From JASGCP01 sp965263285 (GTDB taxonomy: Bacteria > Bacteroidota > Bacteroidia > Chitinophagales > Chitinophagaceae): 64,000 nt of DNA. Shown here piece by piece: positions 1 to 8,483 of this stretch. Where the stretch lies: positions 1,054,001-1,118,000 of the forward strand of contig CBDHHD010000016.1 in the NCBI GenBank assembly GCA_965263285.1, in the 5' to 3' direction. The notes below the pieces were generated by a model. That model did no database searches. It saw nothing but the letters and a program-made list of their open reading frames with translations, and had not been told where the DNA came from. How positions within the stretch are numbered: the first letter of the stretch is position 1; every line of letters starts with the position of its first letter. Both the position numbers and the translations under genes were made by a program.

Positions 1-932
1 TAATAGGGTATAGGATATTTTTCTTGTAAAGTTTTCCAGCCTTGTAACACTTGTTGGGTTGTAAAAGTACAACATTGTAGATAATGATCTGGAGAAGTTA
101 TTAAGCATTCTTTGCGAATATTGTTGGGGTTATTGTAGCAACCTCTTTTTTCACAATTATTTCCTAAGAATACACCCTTCCAAATAGAGGCATAATGCCG
201 ATATTCAAATTCAATAGCATTTCCAAAAGCTAATAGAGAGGGTATGTGTAAAGATGCTGCAATATGGCTAGGACCTGAATCCATTCCTATAAAATAACTT
301 GCTTGAGAAATCCAAACCATTAAATTTCTTAAGCTTACATGGAGAGGTTGGGCATTTGAATGCCGTAAAAAATGGGGCATGTATTTGTTGGAAATATAAA
401 AAACTTCATATCCATCTTGTTTCGCTACATTAATCCATATATTCCAATCTATACCATGTATATTTCTAATAGCTTCTTTACGAGCTTGTGATTGATCTGT
501 TAAATGAAGAAGCACATATTTTTTATTAAATACCTTACTCTTTTCAGATTCGCTTAAATAAATTTTTGGGTATTGCTCATTATATGGGATATTTAAAATT
601 TTACAATAAGCACTTAGTATGTGCTCTCTTTTTAAAAAGTGATAATCTAAGCATGTAATAGGTCCATATTTGTTAAACCATTTTTTGTTTCCTAAGTTAA
701 ATTTAAAAAATAGAAAAGGATAGTACTTTTTTATCCATCTCTTTTTTAATAGAAATAATTTGTTTACATTTTTAACATGAACTTGAGGGTGAGGATAATT
801 TTCAAATAATTCAGGTAGTCTCGTATATACAATTATTTTTTTGTAATGTTTTGTTAATAGACAAATAGCAGGTTCAGCCCATAAAGCATCTCCTATCCCT
901 AAAGATGTTACTACCCTAATTTTGTTATTCAT
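1..932 (-). CDS. GT9 family (heptosyltransferase-like) glycosyltransferase, cut by the window edge
   Basis: Reading from ATG at 932 to the left edge gives 310 codons with no stop. The start resembles ADP-heptose:LPS heptosyltransferases (an N-terminal 'SLGIGDALWAEP' segment) and the C-terminal half has the GT9 acceptor/nucleotide segment 'YFIGMDSGPSHIAA'. It is clearly paralogous to the gene at 27872-28783, whose end aligns with the last codons seen here, so probably only the stop is missing. Its ATG overlaps the TGA of the upstream glycosyltransferase (ATGA, 929-932), indicating translational coupling. GT9 enzymes add sugars to lipopolysaccharide core or related surface glycans at the inner membrane; the exact sugar is unknown. 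Confidence 0.85.
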   Translation of the reverse strand, partial: MNNKIRVVTSLGIGDALWAEPAICLLTKHYKKIIVYTRLPELFENYPHPQVHVKNVNKLFLLKKRWIKKYYPFLFFKFNLGNKKWFNKYGPITCLDYHFLKREHILSAYCKILNIPYNEQYPKIYLSESEKSKVFNKKYVLLHLTDQSQARKEAIRNIHGIDWNIWINVAKQDGYEVFYISNKYMPHFLRHSNAQPLHVSLRNLMVWISQASYFIGMDSGPSHIAASLHIPSLLAFGNAIEFEYRHYASIWKGVFLGNNCEKRGCYNNPNNIRKECLITSPDHYLQCCTFTTQQVLQGWKTLQEKYPIPY

Positions 933-1909
933 TTTATTTTTTCTATTCTATAATTCATTAGTTGCAAAATTTTAATTAATAGTGTTTTTATGTTTTTTAT
1001 TTTCTTTTTGCCATATACAGGCTTAAAAGTATTAAAATCTTTTTTGTTATGTGTAGTAAGTTGGTTTTTATATTGCGTTATTAGTTTTACAATAGCAGGA
1101 TTATTATCCCACACTTCTGTTCTTAAGTTTATATAGGCAGTGGATAGTTGTAAAGGCTCTTTTTGATAATTGAATTGACTAAAATGAAAAAGAATAAGTG
1201 GTTTACTATTTATAAAAAATTGATCATTCTTTTCTGATAGTAATCGTTCTTGTAAATTCCAGTGGGCTACATTTATTCCTTCTTCTCTTAATATGTATAG
1301 GTGTTCAAAAAAGAAAATAGGAACAAGATTTAACCATATTTGATCAACACAACTATTGGTGTGTCCATATTTTACTATTGTTTTGCCCCACCAATTTAAA
1401 AAAGGTAGAGTACTTGGTTGAGAGGCAACAGCAAAAAAACCGGCATTAAATAAACCAGTAGCTATCATATCTATTTCTGATGGTTTTTTATTGTCATTAA
1501 AGATAATAGGATTTAAAATATGTGGGGTGAGTATAATTGATTTATTGCGTAGAGCAAGTTCTACACACTCAAATGAGTTATATACATACATGTCGGTATC
1601 TAAATATATAAGCGTATTTGCGTGCAATTCCTGCAAAAAATAAGTTGCAAAAAAAGGTTTTAGTATACAACATATTTGAAAAATATTATAGTGGGTAATG
1701 ACATATTCTTTTTCTTCAAATTGCAGTTGAGATAAGGGAATAAGTTGAATAGGTAGATATGACTTGGTATCTATTCTTTCATGTATTTCATCGGCAAGTC
1801 CAATATAGGTATCATATAAAGGATTGTGTTGTAAAAAAGATTGGAAAAGTGCAATGGCTTGTCCTAATTTATTTAAACTACAAACAGTAAAACATATTTT
1901 TTTTGACAT
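929..1909 (-). CDS. GT-A fold glycosyltransferase
   Basis: This 326-residue cytoplasmic protein has a DxD metal/nucleotide-sugar motif (DTD, residues 104-106) after a beta strand, followed by 'TGLFNAGFFAV' and 'VDQIWLNL', a pattern of GT8-like and related nucleotide-diphospho-sugar transferases. No signal peptide or membrane segment is apparent. It overlaps the next gene (GT9) by ATGA, so the two probably serve one surface-glycan pathway. A good promoter lies upstream (TAATTTTG on the minus strand, 1962-1969). Donor and acceptor cannot be inferred. Confidence 0.8.
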   Translation of the reverse strand: MSKKICFTVCSLNKLGQAIALFQSFLQHNPLYDTYIGLADEIHERIDTKSYLPIQLIPLSQLQFEEKEYVITHYNIFQICCILKPFFATYFLQELHANTLIYLDTDMYVYNSFECVELALRNKSIILTPHILNPIIFNDNKKPSEIDMIATGLFNAGFFAVASQPSTLPFLNWWGKTIVKYGHTNSCVDQIWLNLVPIFFFEHLYILREEGINVAHWNLQERLLSEKNDQFFINSKPLILFHFSQFNYQKEPLQLSTAYINLRTEVWDNNPAIVKLITQYKNQLTTHNKKDFNTFKPVYGKKKIKNIKTLLIKILQLMNYRIEKIK

Positions 1910-1961
1910 TAGTAAATTAAATTGTACATCTTTAATAGAGTTAGATAATACAATCGTATTG

Positions 1962-1991
1962 CAAAATTAAATAAGTTAATTAGATTTGCAA
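1962..1991 (-). promoter_or_regulatory. Bacteroidota-type promoter of the 929-1909 gene
   Basis: On the minus strand TTG (1989-1991) is followed after 19 bases by TAATTTTG (1962-1969), matching the TTG-N17-23-TAnnTTTG promoter known from Flavobacterium and Bacteroides. The predicted transcript start near 1955 leaves a leader of about 45 bases. Confidence 0.55.
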
Positions 1992-2018
1992 AAATACTTT
2001 TAGGCTACATCTTTTTCT

Positions 2019-2531
2019 GGTATAACGACTTTTTTAGTGAGCAGGTATTAAAATACACCTTTTTTTTGTAATGACTCAGGTATAGATTCATTATTTGTTT
2101 TTTTATATCTTTTTCTTTCTTTTGTCTTGATACAAAAGAAAGAAACAAAGAAAAAATCAAGCCTGCAGATAAAGAGCTACAAAACTACGGCTCGCTACGC
2201 TATCGAGAATGAATGGGAGGCGGTTAGGTATGAATCGTTATGATGAACTTATCCATAGTGATCTTTTATGTACATACTTTATGCTCATCATAACGATTCA
2301 TATATAAAAATGTCCGCCTCCACATTCTCGCTGGTCGCTTCGCTCACCTTGTTTTGTAACGCTCTTTATCTGAGGGCAGTCCTCATCAGATCTTTCCTAT
2401 TATTTTCATGTTTATATTTATTTAATAATTCATGCTTCCAGCACCTCAAAAAAAGTCGTAGCCAAAAATAAATTCGTTTTTTTAAAAAATATATTATCTT
2501 TGTCGTTGCTCACTAAAAAAATCGTTATACC
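2019..2531 (+). mobile_element. Nested non-coding mobile element, A-type ends, with core (copy A1)
   Basis: A 513-bp element. The left end starts GGTATAACGACTTTTTTAGT and the right end is its inverted copy. It is flanked by the 8-bp target duplication CTTTTTCT (2011-2018 and 2532-2539). Inside, in order: a GTAATGACTCAGGTATAG motif, a T/A-rich hairpin, the long imperfect palindrome, and a D-type end in inverted orientation. It landed in the stub of a D-type end (GGCTACATC at 2003-2011). A TATCTTTG promoter box at 2495-2502 faces right. There is no transposase; the short reading frame across it is the translation of the palindrome. Confidence 0.85.
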
Positions 2532-2562
2532 CTTTTTCTATGCTCTCGCTAAGAGAAATGTA

Positions 2563-2715
2563 ATTGTAATTACTCAGGTAGGTCAATAGATTTATTGAAA
2601 AATATTGTTTATTAAAATAAGTATAGACATGGAAATAATAGGGACTATCTGGTGAGGCCTGCCCTCAGATAAAGAATGTTACCAACCTCTTAGCACTTGA
2701 AAAAAGTATTTAGCC
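2563..2715 (+). repeat. Degenerate fragment of the core element ending in a D-type end
   Basis: It starts with GTAATTACTCAGGTAG, continues with a diverged core flank and 'ctgccctcagataaag', and ends with an inverted D-type terminus at 2686-2715. The terminus overlaps the gene on the minus strand: its GGCTAA supplies the last glycine codon and the TAA stop of the GT4 gene. Confidence 0.6.
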
Positions 2716-3933
2716 ACTTTCTGAAATCTTTCTAAAAATATTCAAATAGCCTTCGGTCATTTTGTTATAAGAAAATTTCTTAGCTTGGCATAAAGATTTT
2801 TGTTTAAGAGATTCTACTAATTGTGAATTTGCATAAAGATTTTTCATGGTTTCACAAATAGCATCTTTATCTAAAGGATCTACTTGAATGCCATTGTCTT
2901 CAACTACTTCAGGCAATGATGATGTATTCGAAACAACAACAGGCACTCCACATTGCATCGCTTCTAATGGGGGGCTTCCAAATCCTTCATACAAAGATAA
3001 AAAATAGAAACTACGAGCTTGAGTGTACAAAATAGATAGATCATCGTCCTCTATTCGTCCCGTTATAATGATTTTATCTTTATATTTTTGAGGGATAGAT
3101 TGAAATACATTATGTTTAAAATTATTAATAGATCCTACTAATACTAATGAAATATCCATAATTTTTTCTTGTTGTATAAATTGTATAAAACATTTGATAA
3201 GAGTGGTTAGATTTTTTCTTGGTTCAAATGTGCATACGCTTAAAAAATACAAATCTGGGATTTTATATTTTTTTTTTATTCTTTTAAATTGCTCTTGATT
3301 ATAGTTAGGATAAAATTTATTTGATGCTCCTACATGCAATACAAATAGTTGATCTGGATGAATATTTTTATCATAATTACAAATGTCATTTTTTGTATTT
3401 TGCGAAACACAAACTCCATAATTATTGCCAAGAGATTGAAGGGTTTTGATAGTGTATTCGGTTAAATAAGGCTCTCCTTTGTATTTTAAATAGATAATAT
3501 CGTGAAGTGTAATTACTTTTTTGATTTTAGGATAACTGTTTAAAAATGCAGGAATAGGTTTAACAGGACTATAAAAAATAGTGTTAGGCAATTGTAAACA
3601 AGATTCTACAATGCTACCCATTCCATTGAGTCCAATACCATTTAAAAAATTTCTTAAGCGAGGATATTGACCTAGATAAAATGGATATAATTTAGCTAAC
3701 CAATAGTGTGGTGTAACAATAGAGCCATTGAAATTATTTTCTTTTAAATATTGTTGGCAGTATTTAAGATTGTTTACGATATAGCAATTAGAATAAGAAA
3801 TAGAAATATCCGTAGGCGTAAGATGATGAAAAGATTTTGTAAATTCATCACAAAATCTGTATAGACCTGTTTTATTAGAACTTTTTTTTACACCAGCAGA
3901 TATAGTGGATAAGTCATAAATAAGATTGATCAT
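2710..3933 (-). CDS. GT4 family glycosyltransferase
   Basis: This 407-residue protein has the two-domain GT-B layout: an N-terminal acceptor domain, then 'LSVCTFEPRKNL' and the donor-binding segment 'EGFGSPPLEAMQCGVPVV' followed by 'SSLPEVV', typical of GT4 mannosyl- or other hexosyltransferases of surface polysaccharides. Both borders touch mobile elements: the stop codon comes from a D-type end, and the ATG lies two bases from a B-type end (3936) that carries a TATATTTG promoter box. Neighbouring glycosyltransferases suggest lipopolysaccharide or O-chain assembly. Confidence 0.88.
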   Translation of the reverse strand: MINLIYDLSTISAGVKKSSNKTGLYRFCDEFTKSFHHLTPTDISISYSNCYIVNNLKYCQQYLKENNFNGSIVTPHYWLAKLYPFYLGQYPRLRNFLNGIGLNGMGSIVESCLQLPNTIFYSPVKPIPAFLNSYPKIKKVITLHDIIYLKYKGEPYLTEYTIKTLQSLGNNYGVCVSQNTKNDICNYDKNIHPDQLFVLHVGASNKFYPNYNQEQFKRIKKKYKIPDLYFLSVCTFEPRKNLTTLIKCFIQFIQQEKIMDISLVLVGSINNFKHNVFQSIPQKYKDKIIITGRIEDDDLSILYTQARSFYFLSLYEGFGSPPLEAMQCGVPVVVSNTSSLPEVVEDNGIQVDPLDKDAICETMKNLYANSQLVESLKQKSLCQAKKFSYNKMTEGYLNIFRKISESG

Positions 3934-3966
3934 TGGGCATAACTAAATTTGGCGTGAGGAACTATG

Positions 3967-3974
3967 CAAATATA
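3967..3974 (-). promoter_or_regulatory. Promoter box inside the B-type element end, upstream of the GT4 gene
   Basis: TATATTTG on the minus strand matches the TAnnTTTG -7 box and sits about 34 bases before the GT4 ATG at 3933. The whole leader belongs to the mobile-element end. A TTG at the right spacing is not obvious. Confidence 0.45.
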
Positions 3975-4356
3975 TGCTAAATCTTTTGAGGCTACATCTT
4001 TTTTTGAGGTGCTGGAAGCATGGATTATTAAATAAATATAAACATGGAAATAATAGGAAATATCTGATGAGGACTGCCCTCAGATAAAGAGCGTTACAAA
4101 ACGAGGTGAGCGAAGCGACCAGCGAGAATGTGGAGGCGGAAGTTTTTATATATGAATCGTTATGATGAGCATAAAGTATTTACATAAAAGATACCTATGG
4201 ATAAGCTCATCATAATGATTTATACCTAACCGCCTCCCATTCATTCTCGATAGCGTAGCGAGCTGTAGTTTTGTAGCTCTTTATCTACAGGCTTGATTTT
4301 TTCTTTGTTTCTTTCTTTTGTATCAAGACAAAAGAAAGAAAAGGATATAAAAAAAT

Positions 4357-4915
4357 GGCATAACTAAATTTAGTGTGAGGGAGTATGCAAAGATACAAAA
4401 TAAAATGGATATTTGTAAAAACAATTTTATATGGGCTACATCTTTTTTTGAGGTGCTGGAAGCATGGATGATTACATATATATAAATATGGAAATAATAG
4501 GAAATATCTGATGAGGACTGCCCTCAGATAAAGAGCGTTACAAAACGAGGTGAGCGAAGCGACCAGCGAGAATGTGGAGGCGGAAGTTTTTATATATGAA
4601 TCGTTATGATGAGCATAAAGTATTTGCATAAAAGATACCTATGGATAAGCTCATCATAACGATTCATACCTAACCGCCTCCCATTCATTCTCGCTAGCGT
4701 AGCGAGCCGTAGTTTTGTAGCTCTTTATCTGCAGGCTTGATTTTTTCTTTGTTTCTTTCTTTTGTATCAAGACAAAAGAAAGAAAAGGATATAAAAAATA
4801 AATGATGAACCTATATATGAGCAATTACAAAAACATAAATATCCCCCAGCACCTCAAAAAAAGATGTAGCCTTTTAGTAAACTAAATTTTTCCTCACACT
4901 AAATTTAGTTATGCC
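4357..4915 (-). mobile_element. Nested non-coding mobile element, B-type ends (copy B1)
   Basis: A 559-bp element with B-type inverted ends (GGCATAACTAAATTTAGTGT and its complement) and the perfect 8-bp target duplication AAAAAAAT (4349-4356, 4916-4923). The target is the tail of another core element, so it is an element within an element. Its interior carries D ends and the core palindrome in reverse orientation. Confidence 0.85.
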
Positions 4916-4917
4916 AA

Positions 4918-5115
4918 AAAAATAAATGATGAACCTATACCTAAGTAATTACAAAAAACACAAATACCCCCCAGCACCTCAAAAAAGGCATAGCCTTTTT
5001 TGACATAAATTTATGATTTTAAAAATATAATCTTAAATTTGAAAATAGAGATATTTACAATATTGTGAAATATCAGATTTAATTAATTTAACACTATTTT
5101 AAAATGAATGATTTA
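4918..5115 (+). repeat. Duplicate of the leader of the methyltransferase gene at 23242
   Basis: About 197 bp is nearly identical to 23055-23254. It covers the element tail, a TAnnTTTG box (TAAATTTG), a palindrome related to TTCACAATATTGTGAA, and the first four codons ATGAATGATTTA. After 5115 the copies diverge and the reading frame stops within about 20 codons, so this is a gene-start remnant. Confidence 0.75.
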
Positions 5116-5398
5116 GGCGTAATGGACAAATTAATGGTGTTTTTTGTGAATTGATTTAAAAATACATATTTCTATTTTACATTTAACAAACATAAAAAAG
5201 TAGCCATTGGAGATAAATCATTTATACCATAAATAGATAAAACAACTCAGTTATTATTAGAAAAATTAAATTTACATATTACCTAAAATCGCCGGGTTTG
5301 AGTTTAATTAGCAACGCCCTTTTTTTAACCCTAAAAAATTGCGTTTATAACTTGTATCTCGAAAATTAAAACATGCTTATAGGTAAAATAATATAACT
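5116..5398. other. Non-coding stretch without recognised content
   Basis: AT-rich sequence with scattered stops in all frames. A GC-richer patch around 5287-5325 (cgccgggtttgag...) stands out but matches nothing I can name. Confidence 0.4.
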
Positions 5399-6469
5399 TT
5401 ATATGGTTGATATGTCAATAACAAAGCGATATTTTATATCCCCTTTAATTGTTCTTTCCCACGCATGATTAATATCTTTTGCTGATACAAGCTCTATATC
5501 TGCAAATATTCTATTTTGAGCACAATAATCTAACATTTCTTGTGTTTCTTTACTTCCCCCTACTTGAGAGCCAGCAATATTTTTTCTCTTAGCTGCTACA
5601 TAACTAGGATGAAAAGAAAGCATCTCTTCATGTGGAGGTAATCCTAAATAAATAAGAGTTCCATCCAAAGTCAAAGCTTTTAAATACAAAGCTGGATCAT
5701 GTTTAACAGCAATAGTATTAATAATAAAATTAAAATTATTAGTTATTGTGTCAAATACTTTAAGATCTTTTGTGCATACAAAATGATGTGCACCTAATTT
5801 TCGGGCATCTGTTTCTTTATGGCTTGAAGTGCTTAATACGGTTACTTCTGCTCCAAAAGCAACGGCAAATTTAACAGCCATATGCCCTAATCCCCCTAAT
5901 CCTACAATAGCAACTTTATGCCCTTTGCCAACCTTCCAGTGTTTCAATGGCGACCAAGTAGTAACACCAGCACATAATAAGGGGGCAACCCTAGCAAGAT
6001 CATTTTCTACCGATGGAGATAACTTATAAGTAAACCTTTCATCTATTACAATATGAGAGGCATAACCACCTTGACAAGGCAAACCACTTCCATCTCGCTC
6101 AGGCGTGACAAATAAATAAGTAGCTCCTTCTTCACAATATTGCTCATTAAATTCCTTACAAGGCTTACAATGTCTACACGACTCTGACATAGTTCCCACT
6201 GCGGCTAAATCACCTACCTTAAATTTAGTTACTTTAGCACCCACTGCACTTACCTTACCAACAATTTCATGACCAGGTACTAATGGATACATATTATGCT
6301 TTACCCATTCAGATCTACACATGTGTATATCACTATGGCAAATACCTGAATAAGCTATTTTAACTTGTACATCTGTATCACCTACTATTCTTCTATTAAA
6401 AGTATAAGGAGCTAGTGAATCTTTAGGAGTATATGCTGCGTATGCTTTTGTCTCAATTCCTTTATTCAT
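5399..6469 (-). CDS. Zinc-dependent alcohol dehydrogenase (YahK/cinnamyl-alcohol type)
   Basis: This 356-residue medium-chain dehydrogenase/reductase probably reduces aldehydes with NADPH in the cytoplasm. Catalytic zinc ligands are visible: Cys44 in 'GICHSD' and the GHE motif at 66-68. The four structural-zinc cysteines lie at 98, 101, 104 and 112, and the Rossmann motif 'GLGGLGHMAV' near residue 190. Length is normal for the family. It is monocistronic. A TACATTTG box (minus strand, 6532-6539) fits a promoter with a leader of about 57 bases. The substrate is unknown. Confidence 0.92.
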   Translation of the reverse strand: MNKGIETKAYAAYTPKDSLAPYTFNRRIVGDTDVQVKIAYSGICHSDIHMCRSEWVKHNMYPLVPGHEIVGKVSAVGAKVTKFKVGDLAAVGTMSESCRHCKPCKEFNEQYCEEGATYLFVTPERDGSGLPCQGGYASHIVIDERFTYKLSPSVENDLARVAPLLCAGVTTWSPLKHWKVGKGHKVAIVGLGGLGHMAVKFAVAFGAEVTVLSTSSHKETDARKLGAHHFVCTKDLKVFDTITNNFNFIINTIAVKHDPALYLKALTLDGTLIYLGLPPHEEMLSFHPSYVAAKRKNIAGSQVGGSKETQEMLDYCAQNRIFADIELVSAKDINHAWERTIKGDIKYRFVIDISTI

Positions 6470-6819
6470 AAAAAATTAAATTAATATAAAAATAAATTTT
6501 ATTCCTCATAAAAAGCGATAGTTTAATATTACAAATGTACAACGAAAGAATTAAAATGTAATAAAAGTATTGCTAAAAAATGTTTAACCATATCAGATTG
6601 CATAGGGAGTTTGCCATTTATTCGATAATGAATGCATTTAATTAAACCTATTGGGTTAACTAAGTAATTGCAAAAAATACAACTCATCCCCCAGTAGCAC
6701 ATGAAAAAGGATTTAGCCACAAACAACGAGAATAAGAGTTGTTGTATATGAATTGTTATATTTGTTTTTTAATAATTCAAAATTACATTTTTAATTTTTC
6801 AATATAAATACAACTAAAA
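6470..6819. other. Intergenic region between divergent genes, with a core-element remnant
   Basis: Contains the dehydrogenase promoter (TACATTTG complement, 6532-6539) and, at about 6625-6720, a degenerate core-flank remnant (taattaaacctattgggtt) ending in a D-like terminus (aaaaaggatttagcc). The rest is AT-rich sequence upstream of the transporter. Confidence 0.45.
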
Positions 6820-8100
6820 TTGAACAAAGTAAAACAACATATTGATTTTTTAAAAACTGTATTCATTCATAGTTGTACTTCTTTTGGCGGAGCACAAGGA
6901 CATTTTGCAATGGTTATAAAAACATTTGTAGAAAAAAAAAAGATTATTAGCAAAAAAGAATTATTGAGGCTACAAGGTATGTGTACCATGATTCCTGGAG
7001 GTACTACTACACAAGTACTTATATTATTGGGATACAAGCAAGGTGGAGTATGGATAGCATTGCTTACTTTATTACTCTGGGTAACTCCTGCGAGCATATT
7101 AATGGGAGGGTTATCTTATCTTTATTTTTCTAATAATTACAACAATAATTTAATACACTCTTTTTTTATTTTTATACAGCCAATGGCGATTGGCTTTATT
7201 GTATTTGCTTTTGCTCGTATGTGGAAGAATAGTATTAAAAATACAATTACAAAATATATACTTGTTATAGGAAGCATTATTACTTTTTTTTGTTTTAAAA
7301 CACCTTGGATATTTCCAATCATGTTTATTGTAACAGGCGCTATTACAAATATTAGTAAAAAAAGAATACCCAATAGAAAAAATTTGCATCCCATTAAAAT
7401 ACCTTGGTTACGGTTATTTATTTTTCTTTTTATTTTTCTTAGCGCAGGTATTTTATCAGAACAAGCCACCGTTAACCATTGGCGTTATCAAAAACCCATC
7501 AACTTATTTGAAAATATGTATCGATTTGGAAGTATGGTATTTGGAGGTGGAGAAGTACTAATGCCAATGATGTATGAACAATATGTTGTTCGTCCACAAA
7601 CACCCAAAATAATAAAAAACAAAAGAGAGGTTTTACAAACAAATAGAAGTGTTTTTTTTCGTGGCTATGGATTAGTAAGAGGAATGCCTGGTCCTGCCTT
7701 TTCTATATGTAGTTATATGGGGGGAAGTTTATTGTCTACCCCCTCCGCATTATATCCTCAATGGTGGGGTTGTTTAATTGGAACCATAGGAATTTTTTTG
7801 CCTAGCTTTTTGCTTATTATATTTTTCTACCCCATCATGACATATCTAAGTTCGTATCCTATTATATTAAGGGCTATTGAAGGTATAAACGCAACGGTTA
7901 TTTCTATTATTGGCGGTGCTATTTTATATCTTTTAAAAGATTTAATTATTGTAGAATCAATAGATAATATAATTTGGATATATATAAGCACTGGAGTAAT
8001 TGCCCTTACTTTTATATTGCTCTATTATACTAAAATATCTTCTCCTCTTATTGTTTTAATAGCTTTTGTACTGGGACTTATTAAATATCTTTTTTGTTAA
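6820..8100 (+). CDS. Chromate transporter family (CHR/ChrA) membrane protein
   Basis: This 426-residue polytopic membrane protein has two CHR halves. The first begins 'SFGGAQGHFAMV' and contains 'MIPGGTTTQVLILLGY'; the second begins 'FGSMVFGGGEVLMPMM' and contains 'GMPGPAFSICSYMGG'. The paired glycine-rich motifs are diagnostic of long-chain CHR proteins, which export chromate by proton antiport in characterised members; other anions are possible. The only start that keeps the first motif intact near the N-terminus is a TTG at 6820. The gene transcribes away from the putative origin's left side toward it. Confidence 0.88.
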   Translation: MNKVKQHIDFLKTVFIHSCTSFGGAQGHFAMVIKTFVEKKKIISKKELLRLQGMCTMIPGGTTTQVLILLGYKQGGVWIALLTLLLWVTPASILMGGLSYLYFSNNYNNNLIHSFFIFIQPMAIGFIVFAFARMWKNSIKNTITKYILVIGSIITFFCFKTPWIFPIMFIVTGAITNISKKRIPNRKNLHPIKIPWLRLFIFLFIFLSAGILSEQATVNHWRYQKPINLFENMYRFGSMVFGGGEVLMPMMYEQYVVRPQTPKIIKNKREVLQTNRSVFFRGYGLVRGMPGPAFSICSYMGGSLLSTPSALYPQWWGCLIGTIGIFLPSFLLIIFFYPIMTYLSSYPIILRAIEGINATVISIIGGAILYLLKDLIIVESIDNIIWIYISTGVIALTFILLYYTKISSPLIVLIAFVLGLIKYLFC

Positions 8101-8483
8101 ATAACATATTGATTACCAATAAAATAACAAACATTTCCACCCACAACAAAACTTATTCACAAAACTACCCATTCTCACCCCATGTATTGTGGAAAAATTG
8201 TAAATAATTATTTAAATAATATGTTATCCACAAAAAAACAAACAAAATACACATGTTTTTCCCCAAAAAAAACGAAATAAATTTGTGAATAAAACAAACA
8301 AATAAAAAATAAAAATGGTACTTTTGTTTAAATATTGTGAATAACACAATAAATTAAAACATAATACTCTTAAAAATTGTGAACAACTGTTATTATCGTA
8401 TGAATAAATATTGTTATTAAACTATTCACAAGTGTATTAATAGTATTTAATTTAATTAAAAAAAATAATAAATATATAATATA
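8101..8483. other. oriC: Putative chromosomal replication origin (oriC)
   Basis: A gene-free 383-bp AT-rich stretch containing DnaA-box-like 9-mers (consensus TTATNCACA): TTATTCACA 8153-8161, TTATCCACA 8224-8232 (perfect), and on the minus strand TTATTCACA at 8284-8292 and 8336-8344. One-mismatch boxes lie at 8188-8196 (minus), 8378-8386 (minus) and 8422-8430 (plus). The last 50 bases (8431-8483) are almost pure A/T, suitable as an unwinding element. Genes on the left (1-6469) mostly run leftward and those on the right (8484-11047) rightward. dnaA is not adjacent, which is common in Bacteroidota. parAB lies about 28 kb away. Confidence 0.75.

Larger units (their letters stand above)
3936..4995 (-). 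mobile_element. Composite B/D-type core element, interrupted by a second B element
   Basis: A diverged B end (GGCATAACTAAATTTGGCGT) at 3936 is followed by a D end (GGCTACATC) at 3990, then the core in reverse orientation. The distal D end closes the unit at 4995. Within the tail a complete B element (4357-4915) has inserted. The outer right B end is not visible: the sequence after 4995 instead matches the leader of the methyltransferase at 23242. Confidence 0.7.

Noticed and set aside
2268..2471. A recurring reading frame of about 67 codons (also at 11400, 35526, 49522, 54825 and others)
   Set aside because: It is the translation of the palindromic core. It recurs only because the element does, its length changes with element type, there is no leader, and changes between copies do not look synonymous.
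5287..5325. GC-richer patch that might be a small RNA or tRNA piece
   Set aside because: No cloverleaf, no T-loop motif and no terminator could be drawn from it.
8101..8483. A 60-codon minus-strand frame within the origin candidate
   Set aside because: Low-complexity Phe/Tyr-rich translation of A/T runs. The DnaA boxes explain the stretch.
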